Source: Syntrophaceae bacterium
Lineage (GTDB): Bacteria > Desulfobacterota > SM23-61
Reading direction: 5' to 3'
DNA: 48,545 bases
NCBI GenBank assembly: GCA_013388675.1
Contig: JACAEW010000336.1
Span: 1 to 48,545, forward strand
A program made the position numbers and the translations under genes. The notes beneath the pieces are model-generated. The model did no database searches, was not told where the DNA came from, and was given only the letters and a program-made list of their open reading frames with translations. Below, piece by piece: positions 15,082 through 24,422 of the stretch (position 1 is the first letter of the stretch; the number at the start of each line of letters is the position of its first letter).

Positions 15082-15224
15082 GGCGCTTGGCGCCTCATTC
15101 TTACAAACATGTTGGTAAGAATAAAATATCCCAGTCCCATGGCCGGTGTGGGGTCGGTTCGCGAACCGCCCCCACGGATGCTGCCCTGCAGGGGCCATTT
15201 TCCCCTTGCGAAGTCGCGGAAAAA
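15082..15224 (+). repeat. Composite three-hairpin repeat, copy 3
   Basis: Same order as copy 2 at 1451-1590: GGCGCTTGGCGCC (15082-15094), the CATTCTTACAAAC-ATGTT-GGTAAGAAT hairpin, palindrome P with one mismatch (15148-15175), and TTTTCCCCTTGCGAAGTCGC then GGAAAA (15198-15224). It lies just beyond the end of moaC. Copies 2 and 3 match along about 140 bases with scattered differences. Confidence 0.8.
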
Positions 15225-15261
15225 GCCCAGATCGTTGCCCGTTTAAATTTGCCCATTCATT

Positions 15262-15744
15262 TTATTTCGTCTTTCGAATGTACGTTCCGCTCTTGCCCCC
15301 GGATTTCCTCAGAAGCATGATCTCCGCCACCTTCATCCCCCGGTCCACTGCTTTGCACATGTCGTAAATAGTAAGGGCCGCCGCCGCCGTGGCCACGAGG
15401 GCTTCCATCTCCACGCCGGTTTTTCCGGTGGACTTCACTGTTGTTTGAATATTTACCTCGGACCTCTCTGCATCCGGTCGAAAATCGATTTCCACGGTGT
15501 CGAGGCTCAAAGGATGACAAAGCGGGATGATCTCACCGGTCCGCTTAGCGGCCATGATTCCAGCCAGCCGGGCTGCACCCAGGACGTCCCCTTTTTCAAT
15601 TTTTTTATCGATGATCCTTCTCAGCGTTTCGGCCTTCATGACGACCTTGCCGGAGACCACCGCAATTCGCCGGGTCGGCGCCTTAGCCCCCACGTCCACC
15701 ATCCTCGCCCGTCCTTCCTCGTCAAAATGGGTCAGCTTGCCCAT
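15262..15744 (-). CDS. moaC: Cyclic pyranopterin monophosphate synthase MoaC
   Basis: 160 residues from the ATG at 15744; a GTG two codons earlier (15750) is a possible alternative, but AGGGGGTG spaces better to the ATG. Family motifs: LTHFDEEGRARMVDVG at the start, IPLCHPL near 73-79 and DMCKAVDRGM near 127-136, which includes the conserved Lys and Asp of the active site. MoaC converts the MoaA product to cyclic pyranopterin monophosphate in molybdenum cofactor synthesis. No other moa gene is close, so it is a lone member of the pathway here. It is divergent from comM. Confidence 0.97.
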   Translation of the reverse strand: MGKLTHFDEEGRARMVDVGAKAPTRRIAVVSGKVVMKAETLRRIIDKKIEKGDVLGAARLAGIMAAKRTGEIIPLCHPLSLDTVEIDFRPDAERSEVNIQTTVKSTGKTGVEMEALVATAAAALTIYDMCKAVDRGMKVAEIMLLRKSGGKSGTYIRKTK

Positions 15745-15783
15745 TTGCACCCCCTAAAGATCATATTCCCCTCTTTTTCTCCC

Positions 15784-15813
15784 TTGCCTTGCCCGGTGGC
15801 TTTTTGCTATAAG
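15784..15813 (+). promoter_or_regulatory. Candidate sigma-70-type promoter for comM
   Basis: TTGCCT (15784-15789), 18 bases, TATAAG (15808-15813), about 69 bases before the comM start. The -10 is fair and the -35 weak. Low confidence without expression data. Confidence 0.35.
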
Positions 15814-15881
15814 TATAGGGAATTTTTTCCGCCTCTTCAACGGTTGTATCCTTTTTCCCAACAATTTAAGAGGGGACCCGG

Positions 15882-17411
15882 ATGCTGGCCAAAGTCCTGA
15901 GCGGGGCGATTTTAGGGATCGACGCCTACGTAGTCGAAGTGGAAGTCGATATCGCCCAGGGTCTTCCCGTTTTCGCCACCGTGGGACTTCCCGATGGGGC
16001 GGTTAAAGAATCCAAAGAGCGGGTCAAGTCGGCCATTAAGAATTCCGGTTACGATTTTCCCCCGAAGCGGATCACCGTGAATCTCGCCCCCGCCGACGTC
16101 AAGAAAGAAGGGGCCGGTTTCGACCTGCCGATGGCCGTCGGCATTCTCTCCGCCCTTGAAGTTGTCGCCCCTCCCCTGCTCGATGAATATCTCCTCCTGG
16201 GAGAACTCTCCCTCGACGGCCGGGTGAAGCCCATCCGCGGCGCCCTCTCCCTGGCCATGTCGGCCAAGGAGAAGGGTAAAAGGGGCGTCATCCTCCCCAA
16301 GGAAAACGCCGAAGAGGCGGCGGTGGTCCGGGGAATTGAAGTCCTGGGCATAGAAGTTCTCTCCGAGGCCGTAGATTTTCTGAACGGGCTGAAGTCGATC
16401 CCGCCAACGACCGTTGACCTTCAGGAAATCTTCCGCCGGGAAAAAAACTACGCCGATGATTTCAACGAAGTGAAAGGCCAGGAGCACGTGAAGCGGGCCC
16501 TGGAGATCGCCGCCGCAGGGGGACATAATCTCATCATGATCGGTCCTCCCGGTGCCGGGAAGACCATGTTGGCCAAGCGGATCCCCACGATTCTTCCGGA
16601 CCTTTCTTTCGAGGAGTCCATCGAGATCACCCGCATCTACAGCGTCATGGGCCTCCTGCCGCCGCACAGTTCATTGATCGCCGTACGCCCCTTCCGCTCT
16701 CCCCATCACACGATTTCCGATGCCGGCCTTATCGGAGGGGGTCAAATCCCAAAACCCGGCGAAGTCAGCCTTTCCCACAACGGGGTCCTCTTCCTCGATG
16801 AATTACCCGAGTTCAAAAAGAACGTGCTGGAAGTGATGCGCCAACCCCTGGAGGAAGGGAAAGTTACCATCTCCCGGGCTCTGTCCTCGCTCACCTTTCC
16901 CTCCTCTTTCATGCTCATCGCGGCGATGAATCCGTGTCCCTGCGGTTTCTACACCGATCCCAACCGGGAATGTACTTGCACCATGCCGCAAATCCTCCGC
17001 TACCGGGCGAAAATCTCCGGTCCTTTGATGGACCGGATCGACATCCACGTGGAAGTACCGGCGGTGAAATACCGGGACCTGACGGGCGAGGTTTCGGGAG
17101 AGGATTCGGAAAAGATCAAAACCCGGGTGAACAAGGCCCGGGCAGTGCAGCGGGAACGGTTTGCCGGGAAGAAAATCTACTCCAACGCCCAGATGACCTC
17201 CCGGCACCTGAAAAAATACTGCCAGATCGGGGAAAATTCCAAGACCCTGCTCGAACAGGCCATCGACAAACTCGGACTTTCCGCCCGCGCCTATACGCGC
17301 ATCCTCAAAATTGCCCGGACCATTGCCGATCTGGAAGGCGTAGAAGCCATCTCCGCCCATCATATATCGGAAGCCATTCAGTACCGCAGCCTGGACCGGA
17401 CGCTTTTATGA
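15882..17411 (+). CDS. comM: YifB/ComM family Mg-chelatase-like AAA+ ATPase
   Basis: 509 residues, ATG after AAGAGGGG. The N-terminal ChlI-like fold ([22 protein letters not shown]) resembles Lon protease domains. The AAA+ core has Walker [10 protein letters not shown] (about 221-229), Walker [10 protein letters not shown] (about 303-311) and MNPCPCGF (sensor region, about 348). The C-terminal lid contains YSNAQM and [11 protein letters not shown]. ComM is a hexameric helicase that promotes branch migration during natural transformation. The family is also widespread in bacteria not known to be competent, so transformation here is only a possibility. Confidence 0.95.
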   Translation: MLAKVLSGAILGIDAYVVEVEVDIAQGLPVFATVGLPDGAVKESKERVKSAIKNSGYDFPPKRITVNLAPADVKKEGAGFDLPMAVGILSALEVVAPPLLDEYLLLGELSLDGRVKPIRGALSLAMSAKEKGKRGVILPKENAEEAAVVRGIEVLGIEVLSEAVDFLNGLKSIPPTTVDLQEIFRREKNYADDFNEVKGQEHVKRALEIAAAGGHNLIMIGPPGAGKTMLAKRIPTILPDLSFEESIEITRIYSVMGLLPPHSSLIAVRPFRSPHHTISDAGLIGGGQIPKPGEVSLSHNGVLFLDELPEFKKNVLEVMRQPLEEGKVTISRALSSLTFPSSFMLIAAMNPCPCGFYTDPNRECTCTMPQILRYRAKISGPLMDRIDIHVEVPAVKYRDLTGEVSGEDSEKIKTRVNKARAVQRERFAGKKIYSNAQMTSRHLKKYCQIGENSKTLLEQAIDKLGLSARAYTRILKIARTIADLEGVEAISAHHISEAIQYRSLDRTLL

Positions 17412-17523
17412 CCGGAAGGCGGCAGGGGGAAACCGGACCGGATAAGGGGATTCAATATCTTGCCTATGGGCATTTTCATTCGGGTATTCTATGTTTTTCG
17501 GCTTTCCATGGGAGAATCAGAGC

Positions 17524-17545
17524 GGGGCTTAAGAGGTTAAGCCCC
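17524..17545. other. Perfect hairpin upstream of the TAXI gene
   Basis: GGGGCTTAA-GAGG-TTAAGCCCC forms a 9-bp perfect stem with a GAGG loop, 55 bases before the TAXI start. There is no T-tract, so it may protect or regulate the mRNA leader instead of ending transcription. The rest of the 188-base spacer shows nothing else. Confidence 0.5.
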
Positions 17546-17599
17546 AGCGGCCTAATAGAGGGGAACCACCCCAATAGCCAAGAAAGAGGAGGTGCGAAA

Positions 17600-18640
17600 A
17601 TGAGGGGAAAGTCATTTTTCATCGGAGTTTCCATATGCGTGATCGGGCTATTTTTTTCGCTGATCCCACCGGACGCCGAGGCCCAGAAACAAGCGCCCCT
17701 GCGTTTTGGAAGCTCCCGGGCCGGGAGCGCGGGGTACGTCACCTTGTTCGGGGTGGCGAAGATTATCAATGACCGGGCCAAGGATATCTACATCGAAGCC
17801 GTGCCCACCGCCGGGTCCATCGCTTCGCAAAGGATGATGGGGAAGGGAGAATTGGAAGGGTGTTACAGCGGCACTTGGAACCTCATCGACTTATACCAAA
17901 ATCGCGGCCCCTACGAGAAATCCCCCTATCCGGCGGGCGGCGTAAAGCCTTACCAGACCTGGTACTGCTACCTCGTGAAACTTTTTGCGATTACCCGGGC
18001 GGACCGCACCGACATCAAGCATTGGAGCGACCTCGCCGGGAAAAAGGTGATGGTTCCCATTCCGGGATCGGCGGTCTTTGAAATCCCCAAGGCCGCCCTC
18101 GTTTCGGTCGGCCTGTGGGATAAGATCAAAGTCGTGGATATCGCCTACACGGCGGTCCCGGACGCCCTAAAAATGGGCACCATAGATGCCGCCTTCGGAT
18201 ACGTCAACGGGGACATCCTGATTCCCTGGATGGCGGAGACGGATTCCCGGGTAAAAATCAAAGTCGTCATGCAAAGCCCGAAGGAGGCGGAACTGATTAG
18301 AACCAAGGCCGGCGTGGCCACGGGCACGCTCAAAACCAAGAAGGCCTTTTCCCAGGATGTGGGGGCGGCGGAAATCAACACCATCAACGACATCTACGGC
18401 TTCCATATCGGAAAGAACCTCTCCACGGACAAAGCCTATGAAATGTTCAAGATCCTTATCGAAAATGCCGGGGAGGTGGCCAAGGTCCACGCCATGCTCC
18501 AGGAGTACGCCGAGAATCCCCTGGGCCTGAACGTGAATGCCATCGACAGCATTGCCGGGGTTCCGGTCCATCCAGGAGTGGCCAAATATTTGAAGGAAAA
18601 AGGAGTCTGGAAACAGTCGTGGAAAATCGGGCCGGAATGA
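17600..18640 (+). CDS. TAXI family TRAP transporter solute-binding protein
   Basis: 346 residues from the ATG at 17600 with AAGAGGAGGT at 17584-17593. The frame is open further upstream inside comM but is not used. Signal peptide about 1-28 (cleavage near AEAQ), then FGSSRAGSAGYVTLFGVAKII and NDRAKDIYIEAVPTAGSIA, which are typical TAXI features, and the terminal VPVHPGVAKYLKEKGVW. TAXI proteins deliver carboxylates or amino acids to a fused TRAP permease, and the next gene is exactly that. A CoA-transferase follows, so the ligand may be an organic acid that is activated with CoA after uptake. The ligand itself is unknown. Confidence 0.93.
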   Translation: MRGKSFFIGVSICVIGLFFSLIPPDAEAQKQAPLRFGSSRAGSAGYVTLFGVAKIINDRAKDIYIEAVPTAGSIASQRMMGKGELEGCYSGTWNLIDLYQNRGPYEKSPYPAGGVKPYQTWYCYLVKLFAITRADRTDIKHWSDLAGKKVMVPIPGSAVFEIPKAALVSVGLWDKIKVVDIAYTAVPDALKMGTIDAAFGYVNGDILIPWMAETDSRVKIKVVMQSPKEAELIRTKAGVATGTLKTKKAFSQDVGAAEINTINDIYGFHIGKNLSTDKAYEMFKILIENAGEVAKVHAMLQEYAENPLGLNVNAIDSIAGVPVHPGVAKYLKEKGVWKQSWKIGPE

Positions 18641-18648
18641 AGCCATTT

Positions 18649-18694
18649 CCTTCCCCCTCCCCTCTCCCGTCCAGGGAGAAAGGAGGAGGGGGGA
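18649..18694. repeat. G+C-rich foldback between TAXI and permease genes
   Basis: TCCTTCCCCCTCCCCTCTCCC, a short spacer, then GGGAGAAAGGAGGAGGGG. The arms are imperfect reverse complements. It resembles the foldbacks near 5765-5812 and 27355-27380 in the use of C-runs against G-runs. Confidence 0.6.
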
Positions 18695-18746
18695 GCTTGG
18701 TTCTCACGGTCGAAGGGTTCCCCAGGGGGAACTTAAGGAGCAGGAT

Positions 18747-20693
18747 ATGAGCAAGGCCCAAGGTAAAATGGAGGGCCGTCCGAAGCATCCCTTATTATCC
18801 CGCGGTTTCTGGCACTCGGTATGTTGCCTGGCCTACGTCTTGGGGATCTTCGCCTTCGCCGTCTTTATGTTCGAAACCCTCGTGGAATTCATCTTGATCT
18901 ATCTTTCCTTTACCCTGATTCTCCTGACCGTAAAACCCGATGGCCCTTTGGAGCAAAAGCTGGGCCGCAGATATTACTGGGTCTTCTCGGTGCCGGTTAT
19001 TGTTCTGGCGGTTGCGGCGGCCGTCTATTTTCGAACCGAATACCACGCATTGCTCTACGAGAGAATGGGCGACTACTCGGCGGCGGACCATTTTTTCGGC
19101 CTCGTTCTCATGGTTCTCACCATCTTTTTCACCGGGATCATGTACGGCCGGATCCTTCCGATCATCACCCTCATCGCCCTGGTTTACGCTTATTTCGGCT
19201 GGGTTTTCCCCGGCTTTCTATTTCACAAAGGGCTATCCATCGGCAGGATCATCGTTATTTCCGCCACCGAGTTTAACGCCGGCGACGGCGTTTTGGGCAC
19301 CCTGCCCCAGGTCGGGATTACCTGGATCGCCATTTTCACCATCTTCGCCGGGATTGCCGCCGGGTTCGGGTCTCTTGACTACATCATAAAAATCTCTTAC
19401 CAGGTCTTTCGGAAGTTTAAATATGGAATTCCCCAGATTGCGGTCATCTCCAGCTTGATATTCGGCATGTTTTCCGGGAGCGGCGCGGCGAATGTGGCGG
19501 GCACGGGGTCGTTTACCATTCCACTGATGAAGAGATATGGGGTTCCTCCTAAAATTGCCGGGGCCATCGAGTCCGTGGCCTCCTCCGGAGGACAGGTCAT
19601 GCCCCCGGTCATGGGCGCGGCCGCCTTTGTCATGGCCAGCTACCTCGGGAAGTACTACTGGGAAATCGCTATTATCGGTTTTATTCCGGCCATTATTTTT
19701 TACGCTTGCGTGGCTCTGGCCGTGTACCTCTATTCCCTCCAGTTTCTTGGAGGAGGGACCACCGTGTCGCAGGAAGTCCCCCCCCTTCAGGTTGAAAAGG
19801 CTCGATTCTCCGAAGGGTTACCCCTCATTTCGGCGATCGGGGTTCTCATATTGTTGATGGGCGTCTTCTGGCTGGATGTCATGCTGGCCGGGTTTTTCAT
19901 GATCGCGGCGTACCTGGCGGTTTGGGTGATCTGCCAGACGGTCAGTTTGGAAAAGAAACGGGACCCGGGCGAAGGATTCGGCCGAAATTTTTTAAAAGGG
20001 GCGGTTTCGGGGGCGGAGACTACGGCGTCCATTACCCTGATGCTGGCTTGCATCGGGATCATCGTAGCCGTGCTGGTGCAGACAGGCCTCGCCCAGAAAC
20101 TATCTTTTGCCATCGTCGAAATCGCGGGGGGCAACCGGGAGGTCTTGATCCTGCTGGTGGGGGGGTTATGCATCGTCTTCGGGATGGTGGCCACCACAGT
20201 AGCGTCCTACATTCTTACGGTTACCCTGGCAGCCCCGGTTTTATTGGACATGGGGATTCCCCTCCTGGTGACGCACTTTGCCGTTTTTTATTTTGCCATG
20301 ATAGGGTTAATTACCCCTCCGGTAGCCCCTTGCTGCGCTGTGGCCTCGGGGATCGCCCGGGCCGGCTTCCTGGACATCTGTTGGTACGCCATGAAGATCG
20401 GAATCGTCCTGGTCCTTCTTCCTTTCGTGTTTTTTTACCATCCGGATATAATCCTCTTGAGCTCAAAAACCATAAAAGAATTTTTTGTCGTAGGCCTCGG
20501 AATGTTCGCCATGATCCTGGGCCTCAATTTGCATTATTCGGGGATTGGGGGGGTTTTAAGAAGGAGCGTTTACTTTGCCGCGGGAGTAATGGCTGTCTTC
20601 ATCCGGCCCACCGGGGGATACCTGGGGATGGTTCTCTGCGGGTTCTTCTTGGTATGGGAGTTATACCGGCTTCGCGGCAAAGGCCCTTCTTGA
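18747..20693 (+). CDS. TRAP transporter fused permease (TAXI type)
   Basis: 648 residues with about 15-16 hydrophobic segments. The N-terminal part corresponds to the small (DctQ-like) subunit and the remainder to the large DctM-like subunit. Typical motifs include GTGSFTIPLMKRYGVPPKIAGAIES split around residues 250-275, ASSGGQVMPPVMGAAAFVMA near 276-295 and LITPPVAPCCAVASGIA near 512-528. It is an inner-membrane, sodium-driven secondary transporter that works with the preceding binding protein. AAGGAG precedes the ATG. The gene partner and fusion are standard for TAXI systems. Confidence 0.95.
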   Translation: MSKAQGKMEGRPKHPLLSRGFWHSVCCLAYVLGIFAFAVFMFETLVEFILIYLSFTLILLTVKPDGPLEQKLGRRYYWVFSVPVIVLAVAAAVYFRTEYHALLYERMGDYSAADHFFGLVLMVLTIFFTGIMYGRILPIITLIALVYAYFGWVFPGFLFHKGLSIGRIIVISATEFNAGDGVLGTLPQVGITWIAIFTIFAGIAAGFGSLDYIIKISYQVFRKFKYGIPQIAVISSLIFGMFSGSGAANVAGTGSFTIPLMKRYGVPPKIAGAIESVASSGGQVMPPVMGAAAFVMASYLGKYYWEIAIIGFIPAIIFYACVALAVYLYSLQFLGGGTTVSQEVPPLQVEKARFSEGLPLISAIGVLILLMGVFWLDVMLAGFFMIAAYLAVWVICQTVSLEKKRDPGEGFGRNFLKGAVSGAETTASITLMLACIGIIVAVLVQTGLAQKLSFAIVEIAGGNREVLILLVGGLCIVFGMVATTVASYILTVTLAAPVLLDMGIPLLVTHFAVFYFAMIGLITPPVAPCCAVASGIARAGFLDICWYAMKIGIVLVLLPFVFFYHPDIILLSSKTIKEFFVVGLGMFAMILGLNLHYSGIGGVLRRSVYFAAGVMAVFIRPTGGYLGMVLCGFFLVWELYRLRGKGPS

Positions 20694-20801
20694 TTCCTCG
20701 AGCAGAAAAGGGAGACTTCGAAAAGGAGAATGTTTGGGCTGATATGAGGAGATGGGAGACTCAGGGTTGAAGAAGATTGCGGCAGGAGGATTGGGCCCAT
20801 C

Positions 20802-22007
20802 ATGGAAATCCTGGAGAAGCTAAAAGTCCTGGACCTTTCGCAAATCATGGCCGGCCCCTTGAGCTCCATGATCCTGGGAGATTTGGGGGCCGAGGTCATC
20901 AAAATCGAGCCCCCGGAGGGGGATGCAGCCCGGGTCATGGGAGAGACTTTTATCCAGGGCCAATCGGACTATCTTCTCAGCCTCAACCGGAATAAACGAA
21001 GCATGGTCATCGACCTGAAGAAGGAACCGGGAAAGGAAATCTTTTACCGATTAGCCCGCCAGGCAGATGTCTTGCTGGAGAATTTTCGTCCGGGGACGGT
21101 GGAAAAGCTGGGGGTGGATTACCCAACCATCTCGCGACTGAATCCCGGAATCATCTACTGTTCGGTCTCCGGTTTCGGCCAGCAAGGGCCTTACCGGGAC
21201 CGCCCGGCCATGGACCCCATCATCCAGGCTATGGGCGGGCTCATGGGAATTACCGGCGATCCCCGGACCGGCCCGGCAAAGGTGGGATCGCCCATTTCCG
21301 ATTTCATCGCTCCTCTTTTAGCCACAATCGGCATCCTGGGCGCCCTGTACCTCCGCCAAAAAACAGGGGAAGGGCAAAAGGTGGAAATTTCCATGCTCGA
21401 CGGGATCATCTTTTCCCTGATCCCCAGGCCGGCGTACTATTTCGTCAAAAACAAATCGCTCCCCCTCACGGGAAACCGGCATTTTCAAATCGCCCCTTGC
21501 AATGCCTACCCAACGAAAGATGGCCAGTATGTCATGGTGATCGTCCACACCCAGAAGCACTGGGTTAACTTCTGCGAGGCCCTGGGCCGGATGGATTTAC
21601 CGGGGGATTGCAGATTCCTCACCAACGCGGGCCGGTTGCAGAATTCTGCCGAACTCGACGGGGTGCTGGCCGAACTGTTTCAGCAGAGAAACCAATGGGA
21701 GTGGGTTGATTATCTGGCCGGTAAGGGGGTTATGATCGGTCCGGTCTACCGAATGGATCAATTGTTTCAGGACCCTCAGGTGGTCCACGATCAAATGGTT
21801 GTCGAAATCGATCACCCCCTGGCTGGCAAAATCAAGTCGATCCGGACTCCCATCGGCTTTTCCGCCTCCCCCTTAAAAATCAAGCGTCCCCCTCCCATGC
21901 TGGGTCAACACACGGAGGAAATCCTTTTTGAATTGGGGTACACCGATGAAGAAATTGAACATTACAAGAACAGCGGTGCCGTGAAAGGAGCCAATGGGAT
22001 GAAATAA
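20802..22007 (+). CDS. CaiB/BaiF family (class III) CoA-transferase
   Basis: 401 residues, normal length. Family motifs: VLDLSQIMAGPLSSMILGDLGAEVIKIE at about 7-34, RNKRSMVIDLK near 65, the catalytic Asp in the YRDRPAMDPIIQAMGG region (about 130-145), and QHTEEILFELGYTDEEI near the end. Class III enzymes move CoA between carboxylic acids with a short-lived aspartyl-CoA intermediate. The gene lies right behind a TAXI transporter and just before a DctP-type binding protein, which suggests uptake and activation of an aromatic, short-chain or dicarboxylic acid. The exact acids cannot be told from sequence. Confidence 0.93.
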   Translation: MEILEKLKVLDLSQIMAGPLSSMILGDLGAEVIKIEPPEGDAARVMGETFIQGQSDYLLSLNRNKRSMVIDLKKEPGKEIFYRLARQADVLLENFRPGTVEKLGVDYPTISRLNPGIIYCSVSGFGQQGPYRDRPAMDPIIQAMGGLMGITGDPRTGPAKVGSPISDFIAPLLATIGILGALYLRQKTGEGQKVEISMLDGIIFSLIPRPAYYFVKNKSLPLTGNRHFQIAPCNAYPTKDGQYVMVIVHTQKHWVNFCEALGRMDLPGDCRFLTNAGRLQNSAELDGVLAELFQQRNQWEWVDYLAGKGVMIGPVYRMDQLFQDPQVVHDQMVVEIDHPLAGKIKSIRTPIGFSASPLKIKRPPPMLGQHTEEILFELGYTDEEIEHYKNSGAVKGANGMK

Positions 22008-22181
22008 GGGGCGACTTGACCCCATGCCGGGCCCTTCACGCCAAAACGACGTCCAGGGAGGCATGGGGCAGCGAATTTCTTATGGAAACAGCCTCAGATA
22101 TTTCGGGGAGGAGGTGAGAAGAAACGAAAGGGATATTAATGATTGAGCAGCAGTAGGAAATCTCAAAAAGGAGGGGAAAAA

Positions 22182-23246
22182 ATGGAAAAAAGAATCTTCA
22201 TGTTGTTGGGGGTGTTGGTTTTTATCGGCGCAATGATCGCCGTCGTCCCGGCTCCTTGGGGGGCGGAGGTGAAGGCTATCACCTGGACGGGGCAGAGCTG
22301 CCTCCCGCCGGGAATGCCGGTTTCGATGGGGCTGAAGGACTTTTCCGAGAGGGTTAAGAAAGCCAGCGGCGGGCGCTTTATTCTGGATGTCAAACCGGCC
22401 GGCTCGATTTGCCCGGCCACCAAGGAATGGGTTGCGATCAACAAGGGGGTCCTGGACTTCGGCGGCACCTCCGGCGGCTACATGGTGCCGGAAGTTCCTT
22501 TCGGCAGCATTATCACCCAGCGGGTAGGCGCCAAATTGCCCCCCCTGGGACACATGATGTGGTATGAGATCGAAGGCCGAGAAATGGTGAACAGGTGGTT
22601 TAAACAGATGGGCTATAAATTCATAAACGTCGGGTGCTTTCATGGCTTGCCCGAAGGGTGGATCCATACGAAAAGACCCTTGAAAGGGCCCGGGGACCTC
22701 AAGGGGCTCAAGATGCGGGCCGCCGGCGACGGCGGCATTGTCCTGTCCCGGCTGGGCGTGGGCACGGTGTTTATGCCCCTGGGAGAGATTTTTGAAAACA
22801 TGAAACGAGGCATCATCGACGCCTTCGAATGCAGCTGCCCCGCCTTTGACTACCAGATGGCTCTTTATGAAGCGAGCAAGTACTACTACCTGAGCCCCAC
22901 CCGGGCGCCCTGGGAGGTGTACGATATCCTGGTTAACAGGGACAAGTGGGAGACCCTGCCCGAGGACCTCAAGGCCATTTTCCTGAACTCTCTAATGGGA
23001 GCGACCGTTGCCTACCACCACCGCCTAGTGGCGGACAATCAGAAAGCGATTCAGGGCTTCAAGGACAAGGGAGTAGTGGTTGAAATCCTTCCCAGCTCCA
23101 TCGACGATGCTTTCATCGCCGAGGCCACGAAATATCTGGAAGAGCTGGCGGCCAAGCATGCATCCTTTAAAGAATTGTTGACCTCCGAGCTGAAGTTCGA
23201 AGAGATGTGGAAGAACCTGTACGGACTTCCCTCGCCCGGGAAATAA
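22182..23246 (+). CDS. TRAP transporter solute-binding protein, DctP family
   Basis: 354 residues from the ATG at 22182, after AAGGAGGGG. The earlier in-frame start at 22143 would disrupt the signal peptide. Signal peptide about 1-27. The DctP fold is shown by DFSERVKKASGGRF (about 50-63), WIHTKRPLKGPGDLKGLKMRA (about 161-181, containing the substrate-pairing Arg) and FMPLGEIFENMKRGIIDAFEC (about 197-218). It would normally be followed by dctQ and dctM, but neither is present: the next 400 bases are noncoding and the following gene is on the other strand. It may use a permease encoded elsewhere or be a remnant. Confidence 0.92.
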   Translation: MEKRIFMLLGVLVFIGAMIAVVPAPWGAEVKAITWTGQSCLPPGMPVSMGLKDFSERVKKASGGRFILDVKPAGSICPATKEWVAINKGVLDFGGTSGGYMVPEVPFGSIITQRVGAKLPPLGHMMWYEIEGREMVNRWFKQMGYKFINVGCFHGLPEGWIHTKRPLKGPGDLKGLKMRAAGDGGIVLSRLGVGTVFMPLGEIFENMKRGIIDAFECSCPAFDYQMALYEASKYYYLSPTRAPWEVYDILVNRDKWETLPEDLKAIFLNSLMGATVAYHHRLVADNQKAIQGFKDKGVVVEILPSSIDDAFIAEATKYLEELAAKHASFKELLTSELKFEEMWKNLYGLPSPGK

Positions 23247-23262
23247 GTTCCAGGAAGGAGAT

Positions 23263-23304
23263 TGGGGGGGAGGACGCCGTAATTCTCCCCCCCAGCTTCT
23301 CTTT
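23263..23304 (+). terminator. Terminator after the DctP gene
   Basis: TGGGGGGGAG (23263-23272) and CTCCCCCCCA (23285-23294) form a perfect 10-bp stem with a 12-base loop, followed by GCTTCTCTTT. It lies 16 bases after the stop codon and closes the TAXI-CoA-transferase-DctP unit. Confidence 0.7.
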
Positions 23305-23663
23305 ATTGAGAGGTGCGAAAAAGCGAATTGGATAAATTGCCGTCTGCAGCGCCCTGCGAGGAAGCTCATTTCATTTCTGGGCCAAATTATCGAAGGATCC
23401 AGTTTAGGGTGTCCCGGCGACAGTATCGAAACGAGTCTCAAATGCATCCGCAGGCCGGCAAGGAAACCCTGTGCAGGGAAAATAATCGCTCGGAGGGAAG
23501 AGGAGGATGACTCAATATTTTGGGAATGCACATCTTGCAGAACAGGCGGAGAGATTCACCGTTGGAAGGGGACACAGTGGGATAATTCAATGGAAACGGT
23601 TCATTGATCCCATATTGAATTGTTAAAGGGCGTGCCCCTTCCCGTCCCCCTTCTCCGCCTGAT
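23305..23663. other. Gap with no supported gene
   Basis: About 360 bases between the terminator and the convergent flavin-protein gene. A 39-codon frame (23507-23626), with GGAGGG upstream, is the only short frame with a plausible start; its product is not recognisable. No part resembles a TRAP permease, so a missing dctQM cannot be traced here. No repeat was noted. Confidence 0.4.
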
Positions 23664-24290
23664 TCATCCCCGCAGGCGCCAACCTGACCCTTCGCTGCGT
23701 TCCAGATTGAACCCCATAGCTCGCACGGCTTCCAAATCTCCGGGGAGCCCGCGCCTGGCCAGGTTTTCGGCGATGAAGCGCTTGGTTTCCGGAGGTTTGT
23801 TCTGGGCCAGGTCTGATTTGGCGGTCATTCTTGCCGGTTTGATTTCCACGACGCAGCACGCCTTATTATCCGGCGAGTCCAGCGTCACGGAGGGAAAGGC
23901 CCGGTTTCCTTCATGCTTTGCCAACAGGGCATTCAACACGGCTGTCTTCAACTCCCCGTCGGGAACGATCCTAGCCCTTCCCCTGATGATGACCGAGTGG
24001 TAGAGCTGGTGGGTTCGGCACGGGTTCCTTTCCGCATTGAAGGCTACCTCCAGGTAGGCAAGGGGAATACTCACCTCGAAACAGACCCGGGGGTCCCGGG
24101 TCAGGTTGTCAAGCTTTTCCCCCTGGGGCGCGCAGTGGAAGTACACGCACCCCTGGTGAAAGACGAAGTTGAGGGGAGTGATGTACGGGTATCCTTCCGT
24201 GTCCACCGTGGCCATTCGCCCGATGTTCGTGGACGAGAGAATCCGGTTCATCTCCTTCGGGTCCGTAACCTCGCAATGTTTTCGTCTCAT
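23664..24290 (-). CDS. Pyridoxamine 5'-phosphate oxidase-fold flavin-binding protein
   Basis: 208 residues. Begins MRRKHCEVTDPKEMNRILSS, followed by IGRMATVDTEGYPYITPLNFVFHQGCVYFHCAPQGEKLDNL spread over residues 22-63, which is the split-barrel FMN-binding pattern of the NimA/general-stress family, and VIIRGRARIV near 100-110. Members bind FMN or F420 and reduce small molecules such as nitroimidazoles, or act as haem-binding proteins. The end of the protein is longer than in NimA and has no known motif. Convergent with the DctP gene and on the same strand as the PIG-L gene, separated from it by a palindrome. Confidence 0.88.
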   Translation of the reverse strand: MRRKHCEVTDPKEMNRILSSTNIGRMATVDTEGYPYITPLNFVFHQGCVYFHCAPQGEKLDNLTRDPRVCFEVSIPLAYLEVAFNAERNPCRTHQLYHSVIIRGRARIVPDGELKTAVLNALLAKHEGNRAFPSVTLDSPDNKACCVVEIKPARMTAKSDLAQNKPPETKRFIAENLARRGLPGDLEAVRAMGFNLERSEGSGWRLRG

Positions 24291-24338
24291 GGTTGGATTT
24301 GGGCTCGCTTTCTATGAAGGGGATCATTCCAAATTCCC

Positions 24339-24362
24339 AGGGGCGATTCGCGAATCGCCCCT
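24339..24362. repeat. Palindrome family P, copy 4 (GATTCG centre)
   Basis: Perfect 24-base palindrome AGGGGCGATTCG plus its reverse complement. Compared with copy 1, one base in each arm has changed (G to A and C to T), keeping complementarity. It lies between the flavin-protein and PIG-L genes. Confidence 0.9.
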
Positions 24363-24422
24363 ACAGCCTTTTGGGAAGTTAAGAAAAAATCAGAACGCGA
24401 TTGGTACTCTCCCAGCAAAAAT

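Noticed and set aside
16934-17599. Upstream extension of the TAXI frame inside comM
   Set aside because: The signal peptide and AAGAGGAGGT at 17584-17593 place the start at 17600.
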